From Bryobacteraceae bacterium (lineage in GTDB: Bacteria; Acidobacteriota; Terriglobia; Bryobacterales; Bryobacteraceae), in assembly GCA_019187195.1 (NCBI GenBank), contig JABAQT010000076.1, forward strand, positions 1 through 40,927: a stretch of 40,927 nucleotides of DNA, read 5' to 3'. Position numbers and translations under genes: made by a program. The notes under the pieces are model-generated. The model was given only the letters and a program-made list of their open reading frames with translations, ran no database searches and was not told the origin of the DNA. Position 1 is the first letter of the stretch. Each line of letters begins with the position of its first letter. This document shows positions 24,503 through 31,870 of this stretch, piece after piece.

Positions 24503-25905
24503 AGCACCTGCTGGTCATGAAATTCGGCGGCACCAGCATGGGTTCCGCCGAAAGGATCCGCGTCGCCGGCTCGATCTGCGCCGGACAGATGCGGCAGCGG
24601 CCTGTCGTCGCCGTCGTTTCCGCCATGTCGAAGGTCACCGATCTCCTCCTCGACACGCTCCGCAAGGCGGAAGGCGATGACCGCGCCGGACTCGATGCCG
24701 GACTCGCCCGCCTGGAAGAACGCCACATCCAGACCTGCCGCGAACTTCTGCCCGCCCCCAAACTCGACTCCGCGCTCGAAGCCGTTCATTCCATCATCGC
24801 GGATTTCCGCCGCATCGCCCAGGGAATCATGATGCTCGGCGAACGTCCTCCCCGCTCCGTCGACGAGGCCGTTGCCGCCGGCGAGCGCCTCTCCGCCCTC
24901 CTCGCCGCCGCCTATCTCGAAGCAAACGGCGTGCCCGCCCAACCCGTCAACGCCGCCGAAATCGTGGTGACCGACGCCGTCTTCGGCAACGCCACTCCGC
25001 TCATGGCCCCCACCCGCGAGAGAGCCAGAAAAACACTCCACCCGCTCCTTGAAGCCGGCATCCTGCCCGTCGTCACCGGGTTCAACGGAGCCACCCTCGA
25101 CGGCCGCCCCACCACGCTCGGCCGCGGCGGTTCGGACTTCTCCGCCTCGATTCTCGCCGCCGTCCTCAACGCCTCCGCCCTCTGGATCTGGACCGATGTC
25201 GACGGCATCATGACCGCCGACCCACGCCTTGTCCCCAACGCCGCTGTCCTCCCGGAAGTCACCTACGCCGAGGCGGCCGAACTGGCCTACAACGGAGCCA
25301 AGGTTCTTCACCCGCGAACCCTCGCCCCGCTCGTCACCAAAGGGATTCCCGTTTGGAGCAAGAACAGCTTCGCCCTCGATAAACCCGGCACAAAAATTGT
25401 CCCAACACTAAACGCGCCCAGCGGCCCGCGCGCCGTCACCTCGATGGGCAACGTCGCGCTCGTTTCCGTGGAACCCGCCAATCCGGAATTGAACAGCGTC
25501 ATGGTCATGTCGCGCGCCCTCGCCGCCCTTGCGCAGGCCAACGCCGAAGTCCTCGCCATGACCAGTTCGAGCTACCGCCAGAACTTCTGCTTCCTCATCC
25601 GGCGCGATGAACTGCCCCACGCCATGGCGAGCCTGGAAACCACCTTTGCCCTCGAACTCGCCCACGGCTACCTGAAACCGTTTCTTGCCGACGAGAACGT
25701 CGGCCTGCTCGCCATCGTGGGTGAGGGGATGAAGGGAGCCACCGGCATGGCCGGGCGGATGTTCACCGCCATCTCGCGTGAAAACGTCAATATCATCGCC
25801 ATCGCCCAGGGCTCGAGCGAACTCACCATCGCCATCGTCGTCCGCCGCGAAGGGCTCGAGAAGGCCGTCCGCGCCGTTCACGACGAATGCCGCCTCGGCG
25901 GGTAG
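24499..25905 (+). CDS. lysC: Aspartate kinase
   Basis: A 468-residue monofunctional aspartokinase, the first step of lysine, threonine and methionine synthesis. The N-terminal MKFGGTSMGS binds ATP; FNGATLDGRPTTLGRGGSDFSAS and TDVDGIMTADPR are the catalytic loops. Two ACT-like regulatory repeats follow (VALVSVEPANPELNS and VGLLAIVGEGMKGATGMAGRMF), typical of allosteric AKs like the ThrA kinase half. The TTG at 24499 has AAGGAA 8 nt upstream and overlaps the cmk stop; an ATG at 24517 is the alternative. No asd or homoserine dehydrogenase is in the window. Confidence 0.96.
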   Translation: MKHLLVMKFGGTSMGSAERIRVAGSICAGQMRQRPVVAVVSAMSKVTDLLLDTLRKAEGDDRAGLDAGLARLEERHIQTCRELLPAPKLDSALEAVHSIIADFRRIAQGIMMLGERPPRSVDEAVAAGERLSALLAAAYLEANGVPAQPVNAAEIVVTDAVFGNATPLMAPTRERARKTLHPLLEAGILPVVTGFNGATLDGRPTTLGRGGSDFSASILAAVLNASALWIWTDVDGIMTADPRLVPNAAVLPEVTYAEAAELAYNGAKVLHPRTLAPLVTKGIPVWSKNSFALDKPGTKIVPTLNAPSGPRAVTSMGNVALVSVEPANPELNSVMVMSRALAALAQANAEVLAMTSSSYRQNFCFLIRRDELPHAMASLETTFALELAHGYLKPFLADENVGLLAIVGEGMKGATGMAGRMFTAISRENVNIIAIAQGSSELTIAIVVRREGLEKAVRAVHDECRLGG

Positions 25906-25955
25906 CCCCCCGGCCTGCCTCCGCGCGTTTGCGCTCGGCGGATCGCAGGAAGTAT

Positions 25956-25970
25956 CCTGAACAATTCAGG
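25956..25970. other. Short dyad CCTGAA-N3-TTCAGG
   Basis: A perfect 6-bp inverted repeat with a 3-nt spacer lies between lysC and the outer-membrane protein gene. It could be a regulatory site or a weak hairpin; no T-run follows. Confidence 0.35.
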
Positions 25971-25992
25971 TTCCCATCCTGGAATCCTCGAG

Positions 25993-26829
25993 GTGAATGA
26001 CTTGTACCGATCAGCTTTTGCCGGGCGCCGCCATACCTTCCGCGCGGCTCCCATGGTGTTGAGTTCCCTGGCCCTCCTCGCTTCCCTGCTGCCCGCTCAG
26101 GAGAGAAAAACGGAGTCCGCCGCGCAGGAGCCCGAGTATCTGAAAAGGCAGGTCTACATCCGCCGCTTCTCCGCCGGAGCCACTCTGGCGGTGTACGGCT
26201 TCAAACCCATGATCGACGGCTCCACCACCAACGATACCGCCAACCCGCCCGTCATCAGCGACCTCAGTTCGAAAGGCACCGATCCTTTCGGACACCGTTT
26301 CGGCGGCGGCATCACCGCGCAGTTCATGGTCAAGCCCAAGTACGCCATCGTAGCCACGGGCATCTATCACAAGATCAGTTTCCAGGACATCAAAGATAAC
26401 ATCGAAGGCATCGATAACCCGAACACCACCGCCGACGAAAGGACGTTCATTACCGATACCTCCAACACCTCCGCCCGCCTGATCGACTTTTCGCTCCTCT
26501 TCCGCCGCTATGACAAGGATCGTTTCACCAAGGGCGCCCGCTGGTTCTTCGAAGGCGGCGGAGCCGTGCGCCACGTCAGCAACATCCGCACCAGCACCTC
26601 CACCGTCCTGAACGGAACCGGCTCTTGCTGCAAGACCACACCCGTCCCCGTGGCGCACAAGAACGCCCGGGGAGTCGTCGGCGGCATCGGCGCCCAGTTC
26701 GTGGACGACTTCGGCATCCACCTTGTGCCCGAGGTCCGCTACACCCGCTGGCTCGACCGCAACTTCGATTCCTTCGCCACCAAATCCCGCCGCGACCAGA
26801 TCGAAGCCATGGTTTCCATCACCTTTTAG
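25993..26829 (+). CDS. Outer-membrane beta-barrel-type protein, function unknown
   Basis: A 278-residue exported protein. A hydrophobic stretch (PMVLSSLALLASLLPAQ, residues 20-36) is a likely signal peptide, behind a longer N-terminus. Alternating hydrophobic residues (VYIRRFSAGATLAVYGF, FGGGITAQFMVKPKYAIVATGIYH, IDFSLLFRRYDKD) and a C-terminal Phe (AMVSITF) suggest a small outer-membrane barrel such as the porin/OmpA-like group. A pair of Cys (SCCK) lies in the middle. The start is the GTG at 25993, with GAGG touching it. Start choice is moderate. The ligand or pore role is unknown. Confidence 0.55.
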   Translation: MNDLYRSAFAGRRHTFRAAPMVLSSLALLASLLPAQERKTESAAQEPEYLKRQVYIRRFSAGATLAVYGFKPMIDGSTTNDTANPPVISDLSSKGTDPFGHRFGGGITAQFMVKPKYAIVATGIYHKISFQDIKDNIEGIDNPNTTADERTFITDTSNTSARLIDFSLLFRRYDKDRFTKGARWFFEGGGAVRHVSNIRTSTSTVLNGTGSCCKTTPVPVAHKNARGVVGGIGAQFVDDFGIHLVPEVRYTRWLDRNFDSFATKSRRDQIEAMVSITF

Positions 26830-26897
26830 CCGCACGGCGCCGCATGGCATTCGCCTCCTTCCGAGCGAGTGCGATACCCTGAGAGGGTTTACCTGCC

Positions 26898-29717
26898 ATG
26901 CATCGCATCCATATTTGCTTCATCGTCTTGCTGGGAATGACGCTGAGCCCGGCCTGCCGCCGCGTGAAAACGGAGAAGGCCCGCTACGAGGTTCCCCCGG
27001 GCTTCACCCTCGAAGCCGCCGCCAGCCCGGAAATGACCGGTTCCCTCATCTCCATGACCTTCGACAGCCTGGGACGTCCCGTGGTTTCCAAGGAGCAGTT
27101 GCACCCCACCACCCTCATCGATCGCGACGGCGACGGTGTCTTCGAGACCGAAAAAGTGTTCTCTGATAAGATCACCCACGCCCAGGGAATGTGGTTCGAC
27201 GGACGCACGCTCTACGCCATCGGCAAGGACGTCAAGGAAGGGCAGGCGGGTTTGTACCGCATGGAGGACAAGGACGGCGACGACGCGGCCGATACCTTCG
27301 ACCTCATGAGCAGGTTCGAACGGACGATGGGGGAACACGGTCCGCACGCCATACGCCGCGCCCCCGATGGATCGGTCATGGTCATGCTGGGGAACCATAC
27401 CGGCGTTTTCCCCGAACAGATCGACCCGCTCTCGCCGCTCAAGAACTATAACGAGGCCCAACTGCTCGAACGCTACTGGGATGCCCGCGGGCATGCCAAG
27501 GGAATTCTCGCTCCGGGCGGCGTGCTCACCCGCTGGGAGCAGGGTTCCAACTCGTTCTCCCTCGTATTCGGCGGAATGCGTAATGCTTACGACTTCGCCT
27601 TCAACCGCGAAGCCGAGATCTTCACCTTCGATTCCGACATGGAGTGGGATATCAACCTGCCCTGGTACCGGCCGGTCCGGACTCTCCATGCCATTCCGGG
27701 CGCTGATTTCGGATGGCGCAGCGGATCGGGAAAGTTGCCGGCCGATTTCATCGATACGCTGCCGCCGCTCTTCGAAGCTGGCCGCGGGTCTCCCGTGGGC
27801 GTTGAATTTTATCACCATACGGCTTATCCGGCGTCGTACTTCGATGCTTTCTTCGAGGGCGATTGGTCCCGCGGCCGCATTCTGATCTCCCGCCCCGTTC
27901 GAGACGGAGCCTCCTACCGCCTCATGTCCGAGCCGCGGGAGTTCGTTCACGGTGAACCGCTGAATGTAACTGATCTCGAGGTCGGCCCCGACGGATTCGT
28001 CTACTTCACCATGGGAGGCCGGGGCACCAACGGCGGGTTGTACCGCATTCGCTATACGCGGGGATGGTGGGAGAAGTTGTTCACCCGCTCCCCGGAGAAG
28101 GGAATCCTGGCCGTTGTCCGCCAGCCGCAGCCGCTCTCGAGTTGGGGGCACGCCGCCTTGCGGAAGGCGAAAGCCTCGATGGGGACGGACTGGAATAGAC
28201 AGTTGGAAGAGCTCATCAAGGATCCCCGCGCCCTCACCGGCGACCGGATTCAGGCGGCTCTGATTCTCCAACGGCTGGGCCCCCCACCTTCCGCTGAACT
28301 CATAAGGTTCCTGGCCGAAGACAAGGACACGGACATTCGCGCCGTGGCGATCTATCTCGCTGGAATGAGAACCTCCGGCGAGGCCAAAGCCCTGGCCGCC
28401 GGAGCCTTGAAAGACGCCAGCCCCTTCGTTCGCCGCCGCGCGGCCGAGGCGCTGGTGCGCCAGGGGCTGAGCCCCGAACAGTCTGAGTTTGCCGCCGCCG
28501 GGAGCCTGCTTGCCCTGCTCGATGATCCGGATCGTTTTGTCCGCTACGCCGGACGGGTTGCCCTCGAGCGCGTGGCGCGGGCGAAATGGCGGGAGGAAGC
28601 GCTGAAGCTCGAGGGACCGAACGGCAGTATCGAGGCTCTGGTGGCCCTGACACGAACAGCCCAGTCCGATTCCGATCTTCAGCCTGTCCTCGATCGCGAA
28701 CTCGCCCTGCTGAAGTCGCGCGCGCGCGCCTCCAGTGACGAGATCCGGCTCTTGCGCGCTATCGAACTCACGGCCATCGCCTACAAGGAGGGACTCCCCG
28801 AGGGCGCGCGCAAGGAGATTCATGCCGTCCTCATCCATCGTTTTCCCTCTTCCCAGGTCCGGCTCAATATGGAATACGCGCGGTTGCTCGCCTACTGCGG
28901 CCAGCCCGAGGCCATCGGCAGGATTCTCGGAGCCATCCGCGAGGATGAAGAGGATCCGCAACTGCAGATGCACTACGTCTACTGCCTGCGCGCCATGAAG
29001 AAGGGCTGGACAACAGATCAGAAGCGGAAGCTCATAAACTGGTTTCCAAAGGCCGCCAAATGGCGCGGCGGAGCCAGTTTCACCGGCTACATCAACTTCA
29101 TGTTCGATTCATCCCTCCAGTTCTTCGATGAGGACGAGAAGAAAATGGCTTACGCCCGCCTGCCCGAGTTCGCTCCGGTCAAAGAGGGTGAACAGCATGA
29201 CCGGGAAGGCCGTCCGAGCGTGCTCGCCCGCCAGAAGGGCGTCCAGGCTTACAGCCCCCAGGAGATCTTTGAATTCCAGATGTTCGACCCCATGACTTCA
29301 AAGGCCAACCCCGGCAACGGCCAGAAGGTCTTTCAGGATCAGTGCGCCTCCTGTCACAGGCATGGCGGCATCGGGAAGGATTTCGGTCCGGACTTGACCA
29401 CGTTGACCAGCCGGTTTCAGAAAAAGGACATTCTCGAGGCGATTCTGTGGCCATCGAAAACCATTTCGGATCAATACCAGAGCTGGATTGTCGAGACCAG
29501 GGACGGGGATGCTGTGAACGGTCTCCTCGTCTCGGAGGACGATAAGAAAATGCTTCTCAAGACCGGCGACCAGGAGCGCCCCGTTGAAGTGCTCAAGTCG
29601 AATGTGAAGGGAAAACGATTGTCGAAAATCTCCATCATGCCCGAAAACGTCCTCGACGGCTACAGCATGCAGCAAATCAGCGACTTGATGGCGTTTCTAC
29701 TGAGCGCCTCGAAGTGA
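26898..29717 (+). CDS. Sugar-dehydrogenase-like propeller protein with HEAT repeats and C-terminal cytochrome c
   Basis: A 939-residue exported protein. The N-terminus has a hydrophobic stretch and a Cys at 20 (LSPACRR), so it may be a lipoprotein, though the lipobox is not ideal. The front half is a beta-propeller of the membrane-bound dehydrogenase type (FDSLGRPVVS, DRDGDGVFETEKVF, GMRNAYDFAFNREAEIFTFDSDMEWD). The middle holds HEAT-like repeats (residues about 430-560). The last part is a c-type cytochrome with CASCH at residues 816-820 and a likely Met ligand in SIMPENVLDGYS. Such fusions are common in planctomycetes and acidobacteria and are thought to oxidise sugars or alcohols. TACCCT lies upstream at 26875. 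Confidence 0.85.
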   Translation: MHRIHICFIVLLGMTLSPACRRVKTEKARYEVPPGFTLEAAASPEMTGSLISMTFDSLGRPVVSKEQLHPTTLIDRDGDGVFETEKVFSDKITHAQGMWFDGRTLYAIGKDVKEGQAGLYRMEDKDGDDAADTFDLMSRFERTMGEHGPHAIRRAPDGSVMVMLGNHTGVFPEQIDPLSPLKNYNEAQLLERYWDARGHAKGILAPGGVLTRWEQGSNSFSLVFGGMRNAYDFAFNREAEIFTFDSDMEWDINLPWYRPVRTLHAIPGADFGWRSGSGKLPADFIDTLPPLFEAGRGSPVGVEFYHHTAYPASYFDAFFEGDWSRGRILISRPVRDGASYRLMSEPREFVHGEPLNVTDLEVGPDGFVYFTMGGRGTNGGLYRIRYTRGWWEKLFTRSPEKGILAVVRQPQPLSSWGHAALRKAKASMGTDWNRQLEELIKDPRALTGDRIQAALILQRLGPPPSAELIRFLAEDKDTDIRAVAIYLAGMRTSGEAKALAAGALKDASPFVRRRAAEALVRQGLSPEQSEFAAAGSLLALLDDPDRFVRYAGRVALERVARAKWREEALKLEGPNGSIEALVALTRTAQSDSDLQPVLDRELALLKSRARASSDEIRLLRAIELTAIAYKEGLPEGARKEIHAVLIHRFPSSQVRLNMEYARLLAYCGQPEAIGRILGAIREDEEDPQLQMHYVYCLRAMKKGWTTDQKRKLINWFPKAAKWRGGASFTGYINFMFDSSLQFFDEDEKKMAYARLPEFAPVKEGEQHDREGRPSVLARQKGVQAYSPQEIFEFQMFDPMTSKANPGNGQKVFQDQCASCHRHGGIGKDFGPDLTTLTSRFQKKDILEAILWPSKTISDQYQSWIVETRDGDAVNGLLVSEDDKKMLLKTGDQERPVEVLKSNVKGKRLSKISIMPENVLDGYSMQQISDLMAFLLSASK

Positions 29718-29777
29718 AGGCGTGGAAGTACGCTTCCCAGCGGGATATACGGCTAACCGTACCCTCATCCGAGGGGA

Positions 29778-29829
29778 TTGTCATAATAGTACCGGTACGG
29801 TAAGAATAGGTACAATGCCTTACGCATTG
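29778..29829 (+). promoter_or_regulatory. Palindrome-rich promoter of the small ORF
   Basis: TTGTCA (29778-29783) and TAAGAA (29801-29806) are 17 nt apart. The 10-bp palindrome GTACCGGTAC (29789-29798) fills the spacer between them, an ideal position for a repressor. A second inverted repeat, CAATGC-N5-GCATTG (29813-29829), overlaps the start codon at 29815 and could fold at the RNA level. Confidence 0.55.
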
Positions 29830-30030
29830 CCATCTCCCCATATGAGCACGCAGAGAGTCCGCGCGGAACTTCGCCGCCTCTACCTGCGACGGTCTGCCAT
29901 CGACCAACTGATTGAAGCCATTGTGATCTACAATGCACAGCCCGCCGCCATAGTCGAACAGCATGGCGGCATGCAGCCTGAAATGGCCGCCCCTCCCACC
30001 CAGGCGCTTGCCGCGCGGTTGAGCGGATGA
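29815..30030 (+). CDS. Small helical protein, function unknown
   Basis: A 71-residue (or 62-residue from ATG 29842) predicted protein. The middle is helical and basic: RVRAELRRLYLRRSAIDQLIEAIVIYNAQ. It has a Pro/Ala-rich tail. I do not recognise a family. The codon pattern and end position (the stop lies within a strong hairpin) support a real gene, but not strongly. ATG 29815 is 8 nt after TAAGAA, which would make the mRNA leaderless; ATG 29842 is the alternative and has no Shine-Dalgarno either. It lies just before the sigma factor gene, with which it may share regulation. Confidence 0.45.
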   Translation: MPYALPSPHMSTQRVRAELRRLYLRRSAIDQLIEAIVIYNAQPAAIVEQHGGMQPEMAAPPTQALAARLSG

Positions 30031-30064
30031 CGCCCCTGGGCGATCCGCCACGGTGACCCACCGT
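30023..30064 (+). terminator. Two hairpins at the end of the small ORF
   Basis: Hairpin one (30023-30048) pairs GCGGAT with ATCCGC and CGCC(C) with (G)GGCG around a very short loop and a 2-nt bulge. Its left arm overlaps the small-ORF stop. Hairpin two (30050-30064) is ACGGT-GACCC-ACCGT. They may form a terminator, although no U-tract follows, or a structured RNA. Confidence 0.5.
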
Positions 30065-30090
30065 AATCATCCCCTCCGCTGCCGTAGTAA

Positions 30091-30123
30091 CCTATCAATT
30101 TGGCGATACGCCCTACTGATAGG
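30091..30123 (+). promoter_or_regulatory. Nested hairpin in the sigma-factor leader
   Basis: CCTATCA (30091-30097) pairs with TGATAGG (30117-30123), and GGCG-ATA-CGCC (30102-30112) forms an inner stem, with 4-nt internal loops on both sides. It sits 29 nt before the sigma-factor ATG and could be an operator or a leader RNA element. Confidence 0.45.
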
Positions 30124-30152
30124 AAGCTCGTGTCGCCGGATCAAAGGGCGGC

Positions 30153-30743
30153 ATGCTGATAGATTTTAGCCTCATACAGCGGGCCAAGGAAGGTGATGAT
30201 GCCGCTTTTAACGAGATCGTGCTGGTGTATCGCAAACGGATACTCGGCACGATCTCGCGTCTCATCGGGAGACCGGAGGATGTCGAGGACGTCGGCCAGG
30301 AAGTCTTTTTGCGGCTCTATTACTCTCTTGAACAACTCCGTGCCCCCGAGGTTTTCGAACCATGGCTCTACCGCCTCACCGTCAATGCCGCTTATGACTA
30401 TATGCGGCGGCAGAAGCGCCGGCCCGAGTCCCGCATGGCCGATCTCTCCGAGCAGCAACTCCAGATGGCCGACGCCGATGCGGGCGGAAAGAGGCGGGCC
30501 GAGGAACAAAAGAAAGCGAATTTGCGCGAGTACGTCCGGTCCCTGTTGGGCCGCGTGTCCGAAGAAGATCGTATCTTGTTGACTTTGAAGGAAGTAGAGG
30601 GGTTGTCCTTGAAGGAATTGGAAGCTGTTTACAAAGTGAACGAGAATGCGCTCAAGGTCCGCCTCTTCCGGGCCAGACAGCGAGTACTGAAAGCGTTTTC
30701 AGTAATGGAAAACAGGGATGCGGAAAAGGAACGCAGTGAGTAG
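30153..30743 (+). CDS. ECF-type RNA polymerase sigma factor
   Basis: A 196-residue sigma-70 family protein with region 2 (AFNEIVLVYRKRILGTISRL, EDVEDVGQEVFLRLYYSL) and region 4 (LGRVSEEDRILLTLKEVEGLSLKELEAVY, VRLFRARQRVL). Region 3 is absent, as in ECF sigma factors. A long charged linker with an Arg/Glu cluster joins the two. The following gene is a membrane protein of anti-sigma type, which supports a stress-controlled pair. AAAGGGCGGC precedes the ATG and a nested hairpin lies in the leader. Confidence 0.93.
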   Translation: MLIDFSLIQRAKEGDDAAFNEIVLVYRKRILGTISRLIGRPEDVEDVGQEVFLRLYYSLEQLRAPEVFEPWLYRLTVNAAYDYMRRQKRRPESRMADLSEQQLQMADADAGGKRRAEEQKKANLREYVRSLLGRVSEEDRILLTLKEVEGLSLKELEAVYKVNENALKVRLFRARQRVLKAFSVMENRDAEKERSE

Positions 30744-30775
30744 AATGGTAAGGGTGAAAAGGGAGAGGGTTTCGG

Positions 30776-31117
30776 ATGACACACGATGAGTTGGATCGAA
30801 AATTAGACATTCTCTTCCGTGAATACCGCCAGGCATGCCCCGATCCCGACGGGAGCCCGAATTTCATGCCTCAGCTTTGGCAGAAGATTGAAGCGCGCCA
30901 GACTCTGCCGCTGGTGCTCGGACGGTGGACCCGCATGTTTGTCAGTTTCGCCGCCGCTTTGTGCCTCGCCATGGCTGTTGTTCTCGTGGCCCCCTACCAT
31001 CAGTCGCAGGTCGTGCAGACCACTTATGTCGAGGCTCTCGAACGCGAACATCCCAACGATATGCTGGCCTATTCCGACGTGGTGCCGGATAACATCGGAG
31101 ACCCGTCGTGGCGATGA
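30776..31117 (+). CDS. Short membrane-bound anti-sigma-type protein
   Basis: A 113-residue protein with one transmembrane helix near residues 52-72 (MFVSFAAALCLAMAVVLVA) and a cytosolic N-terminus of about 50 residues (LDRKLDILFREYRQACPDPDGS, then FMPQLWQKIEAR). It lacks the zinc-binding HxxxCxxC motif seen in ZAS-domain anti-sigma factors. The place after the sigma gene and the FMPQLWQKIE segment fit an acidobacterial-type anti-sigma. AGAGGG precedes the ATG by about 6 nt. The stop overlaps the next ATG (ATGA). Confidence 0.7.
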   Translation: MTHDELDRKLDILFREYRQACPDPDGSPNFMPQLWQKIEARQTLPLVLGRWTRMFVSFAAALCLAMAVVLVAPYHQSQVVQTTYVEALEREHPNDMLAYSDVVPDNIGDPSWR

Positions 31118-31506
31118 GACTTAACTCAACCAGGGTCGGGTTGTACCTGCTTCTTGTTTTTCTGAGCGGTGCCCTGGTGGGGGCCTTTGGATACCGTCTC
31201 TATTCAGCCAATAGCGTCAGCGCCAAAGCCAACCATGAGAGCTACCGCAAGATATACCTCAACGAGATGCAGACCAGGCTCAAGCTAACCCCTGCCCAAC
31301 TGTCTAATCTCGTATTCATCCTCGATGAGACCAAAGCGAGGTTCAAGGCCGCTCGCGACCGTATGGACCCGGAAATGAAGCAGATCCAGCACGAACAACG
31401 CAACAAGATCCGTGACATGCTGCAACCCGCCCAGAAGGCGGAATACGAGAAAATGCTCGAGGAGCGTGCTAAGAAGCAAAAGGCCACGTCGGGTGGCGGC
31501 TGCTGA
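31114..31506 (+). CDS. CpxP/Spy-like membrane-anchored periplasmic protein
   Basis: A 130-residue protein with an N-terminal anchor (GLYLLLVFLSGALVGAFGYRL) and a helical, charged periplasmic part. The segment LKLTPAQLSNLVFILDE resembles the LTxxQ-type motif of CpxP, Spy and related metal-stress sensors such as CnrX. The Cys at the very end (SGGGC) is unusual. It overlaps the anti-sigma gene by 4 nt, so sigma, anti-sigma and this protein form one operon. By analogy it may sense envelope stress, but the ligand is unknown. A GTG at 31108 is an alternative start. It ends before a clear terminator. Confidence 0.65.
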   Translation: MRLNSTRVGLYLLLVFLSGALVGAFGYRLYSANSVSAKANHESYRKIYLNEMQTRLKLTPAQLSNLVFILDETKARFKAARDRMDPEMKQIQHEQRNKIRDMLQPAQKAEYEKMLEERAKKQKATSGGGC

Positions 31507-31532
31507 GGGATCAGAAACGGGTTTTTCGCACC

Positions 31533-31557
31533 AGGCAGGCGCTTTCGCCTGCCTTTT
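31533..31557 (+). terminator. Rho-independent terminator of the sigma operon
   Basis: AGGCAGGCG-CTTT-CGCCTGCCT is a perfect 9-bp stem with a 4-nt loop, ending in TTTT then CTATTTCTT. It stops the sigma/anti-sigma/CpxP-like operon and separates it from rpmE on the other strand. Confidence 0.85.
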
Positions 31558-31788
31558 CTATTTCTTGCGAGCCTCTTGCATCTCCCTGGAACGCTGCACC
31601 TTCTTGTTGAAGCGGTCCACTCGGCCTTCTGTATCGACCAGCTTTTGACGCCCGGTGAAGAAGGGATGGCAACTCGAACAGATTTCCACGCGGATGTCAC
31701 CTTTGTGCGTCGAGCGGGTCTTAAAAACGGATCCGCAGGCGCAGATGACGCTGCACTCATTATAGGCGGGATGAATTCCGGCTTTCAT
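31558..31788 (-). CDS. rpmE: 50S ribosomal protein bL31, zinc form
   Basis: A 76-residue bL31. The four zinc-ligand Cys are in the E. coli positions: Cys16 and Cys18 (ICACG), Cys37 and Cys40 (ICSSCHPFFTG). The GRVDRFNKK segment is conserved. This C+ form is usually used when zinc is plentiful. It is convergent with the sigma operon, and the strong hairpin at 31533-31557 lies just past its stop. Confidence 0.97.
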   Translation of the reverse strand: MKAGIHPAYNECSVICACGSVFKTRSTHKGDIRVEICSSCHPFFTGRQKLVDTEGRVDRFNKKVQRSREMQEARKK

Positions 31789-31870
31789 CGGAGACTACAA
31801 GTTCCTTTCACGTTACGGTTCATTGTAGCATGCGGCGCGCTGCGTTTTGTGCTCCCCACGCATCACGGGG

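Noticed and set aside
26889..28973. Long ORF antisense to the cytochrome fusion (694 codons)
   Set aside because: No recognisable domain, and it covers the clear sense-strand propeller domains.
30091..30123. Hairpin as a tRNA or known riboswitch
   Set aside because: No cloverleaf, TpsiC loop or recognised riboswitch core; kept only as a leader structure.
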